Shown here: positions 50,969-59,810 of the stretch, one piece after another
Position numbering within the stretch: position 1 is the first letter of the stretch
How the letters are laid out: each line of letters starts with the position of its first letter
Assembly (NCBI GenBank): GCA_002704915.1
Contig: PAIP01000068.1
Coordinates: forward strand, 186,001-250,000
DNA: 64,000 nt
Direction: 5' to 3'
Origin: Parvularcula sp.
GTDB taxonomy: Bacteria; Pseudomonadota; Alphaproteobacteria; Caulobacterales; Parvularculaceae
Program-made: the position numbers and the translations under genes
The notes under the pieces: model-generated
The model's database searches: none
Told to the model about the DNA's origin: nothing
The model's input: the letters and a program-made list of their open reading frames with translations, nothing else

Positions 50969-53640
50969 TAAATTGACCCCGCAGCCGGAATCCCGAGGGC
51001 GCGCCCTTTTTGCACCGCATCGAGCCGGTTTTGGGCACCGAGTTTCAGATAGATATTTTTCAAATGATATCGAACGCCGTGTTCAGTAACACCGATCACC
51101 AGTGCAATCTGTTTATCGGATTGGCCGGTGGCGAGCTGGCGCAAAACGGTCAATTCTTTTTCTGTCAAAATCGACTGCCCCTGGTCAACCGTCCCTACCG
51201 AATCTTCGTTTTTTCCCTGCACAAGACGCATCACATCCCGCACATTCGTGTAAGCTTGCTCAGCGCCTTGAAAATCATACTTTTCTGACATGGCGTCATG
51301 GCAGAGCCAGAATGCGCGTGCAAATTGCGGCCCGATGCTCCTGTTCAACATGCCAAGATCGTCTTCCCCGCCGCTTCGCGCAGCAAGAAGAGCGCCGAGG
51401 CGGCAAGCAGCGCGCTTATTGCCGCGATCCAAATTTAGGTCGCGATAGGAGCGCCACATCTCCAGATCGGTTTTCGACGCATTATCGCCCAAGAGATATA
51501 GAGCCGCTTCCCCGACGGCCTCTCCGGCGCGCCATGGCGCGATATGAAGATATGATTGCGGATCTTCCTTAAAGCCGGTTATTTTTTCAAAAGCAGCCAC
51601 TGCTTCGTCTCTTCTTCCCGAGGCTGCCAACAACAGCGAGCGCTCGGCGAAGCAAATATCCAGCAGATAGCGCATATCATTTTTAGATGAGAACGCCGCA
51701 AACGATTCCAGCGACAACAACGCCTCTTTCAACCCGCTTGCACCATATTGCTTTTCACTCAGCGTCCTGAAAGCGGAGGCGTAAATATCAAGCCAACCCT
51801 CTCCTTTCATCAGGCTGACGACAACATTGGCCAAACGCTGAAACTGTTTCGTTTCCAAAGGAAGCGCCTCATGGTCGCATTCAAGCTTTAGAATCTCAAG
51901 CAAGGGCTTGACGCCTGTGTCATAAGACAACTCCTGGCGAATGATGTCTTTTGCTTGCGCAAAGGCGGCTCCGTGACTGTGCTCGGCGTCCATCAGCCAG
52001 TCCACCATGCCGAGATGCAAGTGGATATAGAACTCGCCGTAAACAGACCCTACCGCGCGGAAATAAGCGATCGCCCTTTCAGCATGACCAATGGCTTCAT
52101 GAAACAGTCCGCATTGATGCGCGCTCACGCATTTCATGGTGAGTACATAACCCGTGAAAAGGCTCGCGGTTTCAGACGCGCTCTTCTCGAAAGTCTCTAT
52201 TTCTTCAATCGGAATGTAGAGCCCGCGATAGATAGACAGCATGATCTTGCAGGCGAATGCCGACATGGAAAGAAGTTCGTTTTCTTTGAAGCGTTCCTGA
52301 TGCTGCTCTATGATGCGGTCATAAAGAACGCCGGCTTCATATTGCTTGCCAGACTTCATCAATATGATGCAACGCATGAAGCCGGCGCTTGGCGACGACA
52401 ACACGGCCTTCTCATCCAACATACGATCGATTGGGCGGAATTCGATCAATCCTTCTTTCAGCCAGAGTCTCAAGCCGCAGGTTGCATCCAGAATGTCGCA
52501 AAGCAAACGCGATTCCTTACTGGCGAGTGCGTGACGCACCGCTCTTACATGGTTTCCCTTTTCTGAATACCAGTGTGCCGCTTTCTCCTGTAGACGCTGA
52601 AATTCTTGAGAATGTTCATCTTCAAGCTTATGCAAAAGATAGTCGCGCATCATTGGGTGGAGGCGATAGCCGCCGTCATCGCCGGATATGGGCGCAATAA
52701 ACGCCTCAAGACTGTCGAGTTTTTCTCTCAGCGGATATGCCTGCGGAACGCCAAGAATTTCTTCCATAATGGCGTCCGACAGATCGTCAAAAACCGACGC
52801 CTTGATCAGGAAATGGCGCATCTCTACGTCGAGGCGCGACAGGATTTTCTGCTCGAAATAAGTCGTAATCGAACTGTCATTATGACTGATGTCGTCAATA
52901 TGGCGAATATCAAACTCACCAATGTCGGCGGCCGACAGCAACAGGCGCACCAGAACCGGCCAACCTTCCGTCTGGTCTTCTATACGCGCAAGTTGTCGCG
53001 GTGTAACGCGCGCGCCCCAAAGCAATTTCAACTCATCTTGTGAAAAGCGCAGATGGCGCGGGCCGATGCGCACGACGAGCCCGCGATGTTCTATGTCGAC
53101 CGTATTTATACCCGCCGCTTCGCGCGACGCCAGGATCAGCGTGCAGTTTTCAGGCAAACGACGCAGCAGTAAAGGCATAACCGAGTGGCGAACATTCTCA
53201 CTCAATCTCTCGCAGTCATCAATGATAAGACGGACCGGACTTGGATGACGCTCCAGCTGCGACAACAACTGGTAAATCGATTGAAGCGCATTCTTTTCCG
53301 TATAATGCTCGAAGCTCATCAGTTCCGACCCAGAAACATCAACGCCGGAAGCATGCGCCGCAAAAGCGAGATACGCCAGAAACGTGTCAGCGTCGTCGTC
53401 TTCGTCAACGGAAAGCCAGCAGACCGTTTCGCCCTGCTCCTGACGGCGGTCCTTCCATTCGGAGAGAAGACATGTCTTGCCGTATCCGCCCGGCGCCTCG
53501 AGAATGATCAGGGCTCCTTCTGCGCCTTTGTCCAGCAGGGCGACAAGCGCAGGCCGGGGCAACACTGACAGCAATTGCCGCGGCGGCGTTATTTTTGACC
53601 GCAACAGCCAAGGCGCAATGACGTCTGAGGAACCGGACAT
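50968..53640 (-). CDS. LuxR-family regulator with MalT-like ATPase (LAL type)
   Basis: 890 residues. The N-terminal STAND/NB-ARC-type ATPase has Walker A LEAPGGYGKTCLL (about 47-59) and Walker B LIIDDCERL (about 139-147). A long helical TPR-like middle (about 350-810) would bind effector or partner, and the C-terminal LuxR helix-turn-helix reads ILTEKELTVLRQLATGQSDKQIA and HGVRYHLKNIYLKLGAQNRLDAV (about 820-880). MalT-type proteins become active multimers when they bind ATP and an inducer. It precedes the HyuA-DUF917-TonB receptor genes on the same strand and probably activates them in response to their substrate. Confidence 0.9.
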   Translation of the reverse strand: MSGSSDVIAPWLLRSKITPPRQLLSVLPRPALVALLDKGAEGALIILEAPGGYGKTCLLSEWKDRRQEQGETVCWLSVDEDDDADTFLAYLAFAAHASGVDVSGSELMSFEHYTEKNALQSIYQLLSQLERHPSPVRLIIDDCERLSENVRHSVMPLLLRRLPENCTLILASREAAGINTVDIEHRGLVVRIGPRHLRFSQDELKLLWGARVTPRQLARIEDQTEGWPVLVRLLLSAADIGEFDIRHIDDISHNDSSITTYFEQKILSRLDVEMRHFLIKASVFDDLSDAIMEEILGVPQAYPLREKLDSLEAFIAPISGDDGGYRLHPMMRDYLLHKLEDEHSQEFQRLQEKAAHWYSEKGNHVRAVRHALASKESRLLCDILDATCGLRLWLKEGLIEFRPIDRMLDEKAVLSSPSAGFMRCIILMKSGKQYEAGVLYDRIIEQHQERFKENELLSMSAFACKIMLSIYRGLYIPIEEIETFEKSASETASLFTGYVLTMKCVSAHQCGLFHEAIGHAERAIAYFRAVGSVYGEFYIHLHLGMVDWLMDAEHSHGAAFAQAKDIIRQELSYDTGVKPLLEILKLECDHEALPLETKQFQRLANVVVSLMKGEGWLDIYASAFRTLSEKQYGASGLKEALLSLESFAAFSSKNDMRYLLDICFAERSLLLAASGRRDEAVAAFEKITGFKEDPQSYLHIAPWRAGEAVGEAALYLLGDNASKTDLEMWRSYRDLNLDRGNKRAACRLGALLAARSGGEDDLGMLNRSIGPQFARAFWLCHDAMSEKYDFQGAEQAYTNVRDVMRLVQGKNEDSVGTVDQGQSILTEKELTVLRQLATGQSDKQIALVIGVTEHGVRYHLKNIYLKLGAQNRLDAVQKGRALGIPAAGSI

Positions 53641-53767
53641 AAGAGACTTTCACGCCAGCAACAACTTCCAACGCCCTATCTTTGCACAGCTGGCGGACGA
53701 GGAAAATCTCGGATATTGAGCCGTCAGCAACAGGGCGCGAGACCAACAAACATACACGCCCCGTCGA

Positions 53768-54547
53768 TCAGCGACCTTTCCAGACAGGCTGTCGTTTTTC
53801 AAGAAAAGCGTTGACGCCTTCCTTTTTGTCTTCAGTCGAAAACAACAGCGAGAAGGCCTGCCGCTCAAACGCCAGATGCGCGGCAAGCGGCGTATCGAAA
53901 GCTGCATTAACGACTGCTTTCGCCTGCTGCATGGCGAGCGGCGCCCGGCCGGCGATTTCCGATGCTAGCCCGATGGCGCGCGCGGTCGCTTCTCCTGCTT
54001 CAGCGAGTTCGGCCACAAGGCCGTATTGCAAAGCCTCTTCGGCGGTGATGGCTGCGCCGGTCAGCACCATTTTCATGGCGCGCGAACGCCCGACCAGCCT
54101 CGCCAGCACGGCGCCGCCGCCTGCTCCCGGAATTATGCCGAGATTGGTTTCTGGCTGGCCAAACTTCGCTTCTTTCGAAGCGACCGCTATATCGCAACAC
54201 ATCAACAGCTCATTGCCGGCGCCGAGACACCAGCCTTCAACAGCGGCGACAACCGGCTTGCGCGTTGCTCGGATCGCCGCCCAAAGCGCAGGCCGTTCGT
54301 CTGCAAGTCCCTCGGGCGCTTCTTTCGGCGCCATCTCATTGATATCGGCGCCGGCGGCGAAAATCTTGTCGCCGCCTGTGATGACAAAAACGCGCACACC
54401 CTTGTCGCGGTCGCCCTTCTTCAACGCATATGCTATTTCTGCCAGCAAGGGCGTCGCCAACGCATTGCGTTTTTCCGGGCGGTTAAGGCGCAGCAAGCGG
54501 ACGCCGTCGGCGGGAATTTCAATCAGCAGTTCGTTTGCGCTGGGCAT
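53768..54547 (-). CDS. paaF: Enoyl-CoA hydratase, phenylacetate pathway
   Basis: 259 residues of the crotonase fold: KIFAAGADINEMAPKEA (first oxyanion-hole segment), AAVEGWCLGAGNELLMCCDIAVAS and FGQPETNLGIIPGAGGGAVLARLVG (with the catalytic Glu). It hydrates 2,3-dehydroadipyl-CoA to 3-hydroxyadipyl-CoA in the cytoplasm. It overlaps the paaH gene by 29 bp and ends the paaABCDEHF operon. The paaF/paaG split is based on gene order; both are crotonases. Confidence 0.87.
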   Translation of the reverse strand: MPSANELLIEIPADGVRLLRLNRPEKRNALATPLLAEIAYALKKGDRDKGVRVFVITGGDKIFAAGADINEMAPKEAPEGLADERPALWAAIRATRKPVVAAVEGWCLGAGNELLMCCDIAVASKEAKFGQPETNLGIIPGAGGGAVLARLVGRSRAMKMVLTGAAITAEEALQYGLVAELAEAGEATARAIGLASEIAGRAPLAMQQAKAVVNAAFDTPLAAHLAFERQAFSLLFSTEDKKEGVNAFLEKRQPVWKGR

Positions 54548-56045
54548 TTATCAACTCCTGATGGGCTTCCGCATTCAAGGCTTCGCTTGGGCGATAGATT
54601 TCATCGCTAGTTTCCAATGCGATCTCATGCAGAGCGTCACAGAGCTTCACCACTCCATATTCCCGGGCCCATTGCATCGGCCCGAAGGGATAATTGACGC
54701 CGTTCATCATCGCCTTGTCGATGGCGGCGGCCTCGGCGACATTGTCCCGTATGGCGTCGGCGGCGCAGTTTGCCAGCTGCGCAAGCGTCCGGAAAACAAC
54801 AAGACCCGGCCCGTCGGCAAGCTCAACCGATTTTTTTCCGAGCGCCGCGGCAAGTTTGCGCGCCGCTTCTCTTGCGCGATCGTCGGAGGCTGCGAAAGCT
54901 ATCGCCCTGGCGGACTTGGGATCGCGCATCCAGTCAAGAACAACGCAGGAATAGCCGGGCGCCCGCGCCATTTTCCGAGCCGTCTCGCCGAATGTGAATG
55001 AGACGTCCACGTCGTCGACTTTGGCTTCGCGCTCACATCCCTGATCCGTCAAAGGTTCAAAGGCGACACCGCATGCTTCCAGAAGAAAACGCATGTCAGC
55101 CGCTTCTCCGCCCACAAAAATCGAGCGCGGCTTTTCCGCTGCTTCGGGTTCGAATTTTGGCCCCGGTTTTTCTGCGCAATCGCTGTAATCGAATACGCCC
55201 CGGCCACTCTTGCGCCCCAAACGGCCAGCCGCGGCGAGCTGTCCCTGCAACAAGGACGGATGGAAGCGCGTCTTTCCAAAATAAGCGTCAAAAACCGATT
55301 TCGCCGATTCGTAATTGACATCGTGACCAATGAGGTCGCCCAATTCGAACGGCCCCATGCGAAACCCTGCCAGATCTCGATAAACAAAATCGAGCGTCGC
55401 CGCATCGGCCGCGCCCTCTTCATAGGCTCGCCAGCCTTCGCCATAAAACGGGCGCGCCACGCGATTGACGATAAAGCCCGGCACGTCGCGCACCATTACC
55501 GCGACCTTGCCCCATGAGGTCACTAACGCCAACGCCTCTTCCTTCAGCGCCGCATCTGTATCGAGGCCGGCCACCACCTCAACCAGTTTCATCACCGGCG
55601 CCGGATTGAAAAAATGCAGGCCCATGAAGCGGCGCGGCCTTCCAATGCGGGCAGCCAGCGCCGTCACCGAAAGCGAAGATGTGTTTGTCGCGATCACTGC
55701 ATTCGGCGACAGCACAGATTCCAAAGACGCGTATAGAGATTGCTTCGCATCGGCGTTTTCGATAATCGCTTCAATGACAAGCGCTGCTGGCGACAAATCG
55801 CCCGCATCGAGCGTCCAGCTAATGCGCGCCTGGAGCGCCGCTGCTTCTCCCTCATCGATTTTGCCGCGCTTCAACAGGGCTGCCGCACCTTTGGCCACGA
55901 CATCGCGTCCGCGCACCAGCGCGTCTTCATCGCGATCGAGCACAATGACGCGATGGCCCGCTTGCGCCGCGACCTGCGCAATTCCTGCGCCCATGGCGCC
56001 GGCGCCGGCGACGCCGATGAAACTGTCTGCGTTAAGGATGGCCAT
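54519..56045 (-). CDS. paaH: 3-hydroxyacyl-CoA (3-hydroxyadipyl-CoA) dehydrogenase
   Basis: 508 residues, the long PaaH form with two C-terminal 3HCDH domains. The NAD-binding motif is GVAGAGAMGAGIAQVAAQAGH near the N-terminus; IATNTSSLSVTALA, RFMGLHFFNPAPVMKLVEVV and PGFIVNRVARPFYGEGW are diagnostic, the last two containing the catalytic His region and Asn. It oxidises 3-hydroxyadipyl-CoA to 3-oxoadipyl-CoA. It lies between paaE and paaF in the operon. Confidence 0.93.
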   Translation of the reverse strand: MAILNADSFIGVAGAGAMGAGIAQVAAQAGHRVIVLDRDEDALVRGRDVVAKGAAALLKRGKIDEGEAAALQARISWTLDAGDLSPAALVIEAIIENADAKQSLYASLESVLSPNAVIATNTSSLSVTALAARIGRPRRFMGLHFFNPAPVMKLVEVVAGLDTDAALKEEALALVTSWGKVAVMVRDVPGFIVNRVARPFYGEGWRAYEEGAADAATLDFVYRDLAGFRMGPFELGDLIGHDVNYESAKSVFDAYFGKTRFHPSLLQGQLAAAGRLGRKSGRGVFDYSDCAEKPGPKFEPEAAEKPRSIFVGGEAADMRFLLEACGVAFEPLTDQGCEREAKVDDVDVSFTFGETARKMARAPGYSCVVLDWMRDPKSARAIAFAASDDRAREAARKLAAALGKKSVELADGPGLVVFRTLAQLANCAADAIRDNVAEAAAIDKAMMNGVNYPFGPMQWAREYGVVKLCDALHEIALETSDEIYRPSEALNAEAHQELINAQRKRTAD

Positions 56046-56055
56046 TCAATTCCGC

Positions 56056-57132
56056 TTATTGATCGTAATCGACAACAACACGCGCCGTGCGGGGGTGGCT
56101 TTGACAGGTCAGGATGTAACCGCGTTCGACTTCGTAATCCTCAAGGGCATAGTTTACGTCCATGTCCACTTCGCCTTCAATCAGCTTCGCGCGGCAGGTG
56201 GAGCATACCCCTCCGCGACAGGCGTAAGGCGCATCGATTTTCGTCTTTAAGGCCGCCTCGAGCAACGTTTCGCCGGGAGCGATTTCAACCTCGCGCGCAG
56301 CGCCGTCAATAATGATGGTCGCAGCGGCGCGCACGCCGTGTTCTTCGCCCGGAAGCATCGACTTCTGACGCGCGCGTTTCGGGAGAGCCGAGGCGAACAG
56401 CTCGAACTTGATGACGCCCTTGTCCATCCCATGCGCCTCAAGGGATGCCGCCACGGCCTTCATCATCGGCTCCGGCCCGCAAATGAAAGCGAGATCAGCC
56501 CGTCCCACATCGATCCATTTGTCAAACAGCGCATCGCATTTTTCACGGTCAAGCCGGCCGGAAAACAGTTTGATGTCGGCCACATCGCTTTCAAGCACAT
56601 GAACGATGTTGAGCCGTCCCAGATAAGTGTTCTTCAGATCCTCAAGCTCTTCACGGAACATAACGGCGTTTGCCGCCCTGTTTCCATAGACAAGCGTGAA
56701 GTCCGACTTCGGCTCAGCTTCCAGCACTGTCTTGATAAGGCTGACCATGGGCGTAATGCCGGAACCGCCGGTGAAACCAAGATAGGACCGCGCCTTTTCC
56801 GGTTTTAACGGCGCATGAAAATTTCCCATAGGCGTCATCGCCTCAAGGACGTCGCCGACCTTCAGCTCATCATTGGCGAAGGTTGAAAACCACCCGCCAT
56901 CAACCTTTTTGATGCCGACGCGCAAGACGCCGTCATTAACGCCCGCACAAATCGAATAAGAGCGACGCATCTCTTCGCCGTCAAACTCACGGCGAAAAGT
57001 CAGATACTGGCCCTGAATGAATTTGAACGCGCTTTTATCTGCTTCAGAAGGCTCAAGGGTGAGAATGACGGCGTCGCGCGTGTCGCGTTTGATGTCGGCC
57101 ACCCGAAGGGAATGAAATTTCGCCATGGTCAA
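56056..57132 (-). CDS. paaE: Phenylacetyl-CoA epoxidase reductase subunit PaaE
   Basis: 358 residues. A ferredoxin-NADP reductase-like module (RRSYSICAGVNDG for FAD, GFTGGSGITPMVSLIKTVLE for NADPH) is followed by a 2Fe-2S ferredoxin domain with PYACRGGVCSTCRAKL and a last Cys in ILTCQSHP. It passes electrons from NADPH to the diiron PaaA subunit. It overlaps paaD by 4 bp. Confidence 0.95.
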   Translation of the reverse strand: MTMAKFHSLRVADIKRDTRDAVILTLEPSEADKSAFKFIQGQYLTFRREFDGEEMRRSYSICAGVNDGVLRVGIKKVDGGWFSTFANDELKVGDVLEAMTPMGNFHAPLKPEKARSYLGFTGGSGITPMVSLIKTVLEAEPKSDFTLVYGNRAANAVMFREELEDLKNTYLGRLNIVHVLESDVADIKLFSGRLDREKCDALFDKWIDVGRADLAFICGPEPMMKAVAASLEAHGMDKGVIKFELFASALPKRARQKSMLPGEEHGVRAAATIIIDGAAREVEIAPGETLLEAALKTKIDAPYACRGGVCSTCRAKLIEGEVDMDVNYALEDYEVERGYILTCQSHPRTARVVVDYDQ

Positions 57133-57650
57133 AAACTCTTGAAATAGTCAAACGGTTCGAGACAGTCATTGCAACGCCAGTGAGCCTTGCATGGAGTGGA
57201 GCCGAATCGGCTGGTTTCGACCGTATTCAGCGATCCGCAGCGGGGGCACGCCACCGGACCAGCGGCCTTCATGGCCCCGACACAGGCGCCTTCGACGGGC
57301 GGGGCAATCCCGTAGTTTTTCAGTTTTTCGCGCGCATTGTCCGTAATCCACGCCGTCGTCCAGGCCGGCGATAGGCGGGTTTCGATGCGAACATCTTCAA
57401 GACCCCGCGCATGCAGCGCGTTTTCGATATCGAGGGAAATGACCGCCGTCGCCGGACAGCCGGAATAGGTCGGCGTTACGGTCACGACATACTTCCCGTC
57501 TTCCATCGACACATCGCGAACAATGCCAAGATCGACAACCGAAACGACAGGAATTTCCGGGTCCGGCACCTCTTCAAGCCACCGCCAAACCCGATCAACC
57601 GAAGACGATTGGCCGCCGCTTGCCTCGCCTGCTTTCTCCGCCGCCGTCAT
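57129..57650 (-). CDS. paaD: PaaD, maturation factor of phenylacetyl-CoA epoxidase
   Basis: About 173 residues. A MIP18/SufT-type domain (VPDPEIPVVSVVDLGIVRDV, TPTYSGCPATAVISLDIE) is followed by a zinc-ribbon tail with CPRCGSLNT and CNDCLEPFD. PaaD is needed for a functional epoxidase, probably through FeS or diiron assembly. The ATG at 57650 has GGTGAG upstream; the open frame up to 57692 is a shadow of paaC. Confidence 0.93.
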   Translation of the reverse strand: MTAAEKAGEASGGQSSSVDRVWRWLEEVPDPEIPVVSVVDLGIVRDVSMEDGKYVVTVTPTYSGCPATAVISLDIENALHARGLEDVRIETRLSPAWTTAWITDNAREKLKNYGIAPPVEGACVGAMKAAGPVACPRCGSLNTVETSRFGSTPCKAHWRCNDCLEPFDYFKSF

Positions 57651-57655
57651 AATAC

Positions 57656-58426
57656 TCACCAGACAGCGCCGGGATGAGAACGCTGAAGCCATTGCATCTC
57701 CGGCAAGAGATGACCAAGCGCTTCGGAATGATCCCCCACCTTGCCGCCTTTGCGGATCGGCGCCTGCCAGTCGGCTGTCAGCGTCGCCTTTTTCAGCATC
57801 CGCTCCATATATTCTTTATATTCCGCTCCGATTGCGCCGAGATCCGGGCCCAAGCCCTTATCTGCAAGCGCAACATCGATCTCGTCAGCGCATGTCAGCT
57901 CGCCGGCGAAAGGCCACAAAACATCAAGCGCATCCTGCATGCGCCGGTGGCTTTCATCCGAGCCGTCGCCGAGACGGATAACGAAATCTTCCGAGCGCTC
58001 AAGGTGGTATGTCGCTTCTTTCGCCGATTTTGCAGCGATCGCGGCGACGCGCTCATCGGAAGATAATGTCAGCGCTTTCAGCATGGGCAGGTGCCAGGCA
58101 TCGAAAAGGAACTGCCGCATCAATGTGTGACCGAAATCTCCATTGGGCTGTTCGACGAGCAGACAATTCCGGAACTCGCGATCGGCGCGCAGAAAAGCAA
58201 GGTTATCTGCGGTGCGCCCTTCGCCTTCGATCTCGCCCGCAAACCCAAGCCACAGGCTCGCTTGGCCGATGAGATCAAGCGCTACATTGGCGAGTGCGAT
58301 GTCTTCTTCCAGCACCGGCGCATGGCCGCACCAGGCGGAAATGCGTTGCCCCAGGATCAAGGCGTTGTCGCCCATGCGCAAGGAAAGCTCAAACAGAGTC
58401 TGGTCATGTTTGCCCGTCGCCATCAC
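57656..58426 (-). CDS. paaC: Phenylacetyl-CoA epoxidase structural subunit PaaC
   Basis: 256 residues, ferritin-like. LRMGDNALILGQRISAWCGHAPVLEEDIALANVALDLIGQA at the N-terminus, NGDFGHTLMRQFLFDAW and KEATYHLERSEDFVIRLGDGSDESHRRMQDALD are characteristic. PaaC binds PaaA and holds the complex, but lacks a working diiron centre. It overlaps paaB by 4 bp and is followed by paaD 5 bp later. Confidence 0.94.
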   Translation of the reverse strand: MMATGKHDQTLFELSLRMGDNALILGQRISAWCGHAPVLEEDIALANVALDLIGQASLWLGFAGEIEGEGRTADNLAFLRADREFRNCLLVEQPNGDFGHTLMRQFLFDAWHLPMLKALTLSSDERVAAIAAKSAKEATYHLERSEDFVIRLGDGSDESHRRMQDALDVLWPFAGELTCADEIDVALADKGLGPDLGAIGAEYKEYMERMLKKATLTADWQAPIRKGGKVGDHSEALGHLLPEMQWLQRSHPGAVW

Positions 58427-58707
58427 ATGTGCCCCACTTCATCCGGAATATCGAAAAAGCTCGGATGACGATATACCTTGGCGTTGGATGGTTCGAACAA
58501 AGGCTCCTTGTCGCCCGGCGCCGATGCGGTAATGTCTGTCGACTTCACCACCCAGATGGAAACGCCTTCATTGCGGCGCGTATAAACATCGCGCGCATTG
58601 TTGAGCGCAAGCTTCACATCCGGCGCATGCAGACTGCCCACGTGACGGTGCGCCAGACCGTGCTGTCCGCGCACAAACACTTCCCAAAGCGGCCATTCGT
58701 TTGACAT
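58423..58707 (-). CDS. paaB: Phenylacetyl-CoA epoxidase subunit PaaB
   Basis: 94 residues, the usual size. EWPLWEVFVRGQHGLAHRHVGSLHA and ALNNARDVYTRRNEGVSIWVV are the family blocks. It bridges PaaAC units in the epoxidase complex. The ATG at 58707 has TAGGAGAG at good spacing; the frame upstream of it overlaps paaA out of frame and is non-coding. Confidence 0.95.
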   Translation of the reverse strand: MSNEWPLWEVFVRGQHGLAHRHVGSLHAPDVKLALNNARDVYTRRNEGVSIWVVKSTDITASAPGDKEPLFEPSNAKVYRHPSFFDIPDEVGHM

Positions 58708-58715
58708 GATCTCTC

Positions 58716-59714
58716 CTATTCCGCCGCCATGATGCGGGTTTCTTTTTTCCTGGCATGCGCCATCAGCCCCTCTCGGAACCATGCGCCATCGTCCCAAGCC
58801 TTGCGCCGCGCCGCCATACGCTCGGCATTGCAGGGACCATTGCCTTTCAACACCTCGTAAAATTCGTTCCAGTCGACCTCCCCGAAATCATAAGAGCCGC
58901 GCTCTTCATTCCAACGAAGGTCCGGGTCCGGAACTTTAAGCCCGAGATAATCCGCCTGAGGAACTGTCTGATCGACGAATTTCTGGCGTAATTCGTCATT
59001 GGAATTCTGCTTGATGCCCCAGGCCATGGATTGCGCCGAATGAACGCTGTCCGTATCGGACGGGCCGAACATCATCAGGGACGGCCACCACCAGCGGTTA
59101 ATCGCATCCTGCGCCATCTCTTTCTGCTCAGGCGTTCCTTTCACCAACTTCATCATGATGTCGTAGCCCTGACGCTGGTGAAAGCTCTCTTCCTTGCAGA
59201 TGCGGATCATCGCGCGCGAATAAGGGCCGTATGAACAACGTTGAAGCGGGACCTGATTCATGATCGCAGCGCCGTCCACGAGCCAGCCGATAGCGCCGAT
59301 ATCCGCCCAGGTCAGCGTCGGATAGTTGAAGATCGATGAATATTTCGCTTTGCCCGACAGCAATTGCTCCGTCATTTCATCGCGAGAAACGCCGAGCGTT
59401 TCCGCCGCACAATAAAGATAAAGCCCGTGGCCCGCCTCGTCCTGCACTTTCGCCAGCAGGATCATTTTACGCTCAAGCGTCGGCGCCCGGGTGATCCAGT
59501 TTCCTTCAGGCAACTGGCCGACAATTTCCGAATGGGCGTGCTGCGAGATTTGGCGAACCAATGTCTTGCGATAGCCTTCTGGCATCCAGTCTTTGGGTTC
59601 GATTTTCACATCCGCGTTGATGCGCTCTTGGAAGGCGCGCTCCTGCGGCTCCATTTCGTCGAGAGACTTCACGCCCTCGCCGGTGGATTTGACCATCTGT
59701 GCGTACATTGCCAC
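58716..59714 (-). CDS. paaA: Phenylacetyl-CoA 1,2-epoxidase catalytic subunit PaaA
   Basis: 332 residues. The diiron ligands sit in [18 protein letters not shown] and in [18 protein letters not shown] (two E-x2-H motifs), in a ferritin-like helical bundle. It makes the ring-1,2-epoxide of phenylacetyl-CoA with oxygen. It is the first gene of paaABCDEHF, preceded by a palindromic operator about 50 bp upstream. Confidence 0.96.
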   Translation of the reverse strand: MAMYAQMVKSTGEGVKSLDEMEPQERAFQERINADVKIEPKDWMPEGYRKTLVRQISQHAHSEIVGQLPEGNWITRAPTLERKMILLAKVQDEAGHGLYLYCAAETLGVSRDEMTEQLLSGKAKYSSIFNYPTLTWADIGAIGWLVDGAAIMNQVPLQRCSYGPYSRAMIRICKEESFHQRQGYDIMMKLVKGTPEQKEMAQDAINRWWWPSLMMFGPSDTDSVHSAQSMAWGIKQNSNDELRQKFVDQTVPQADYLGLKVPDPDLRWNEERGSYDFGEVDWNEFYEVLKGNGPCNAERMAARRKAWDDGAWFREGLMAHARKKETRIMAAE

Positions 59715-59757
59715 CCCTTTTCAAGCGGTTCATTCGCGCTGCGGTTACCCTATAATA

Positions 59758-59777
59758 AATCGACCGATCGGTCAATT
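59758..59777. promoter_or_regulatory. Operator-like palindrome upstream of paaA
   Basis: GACCGATCGGTC (59762-59773) is a perfect palindrome extended by AATC and AATT. The plus-strand segment CGACCGATCGGTCAATTATA recurs with one change at 61520-61539, upstream of the other paa genes. TetR-type PaaR operators have this style; no paaR gene is in the window. Confidence 0.72.
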
Positions 59778-59810
59778 ATATAGAAAATAACGTTACTAAC
59801 GTATTGTTTT

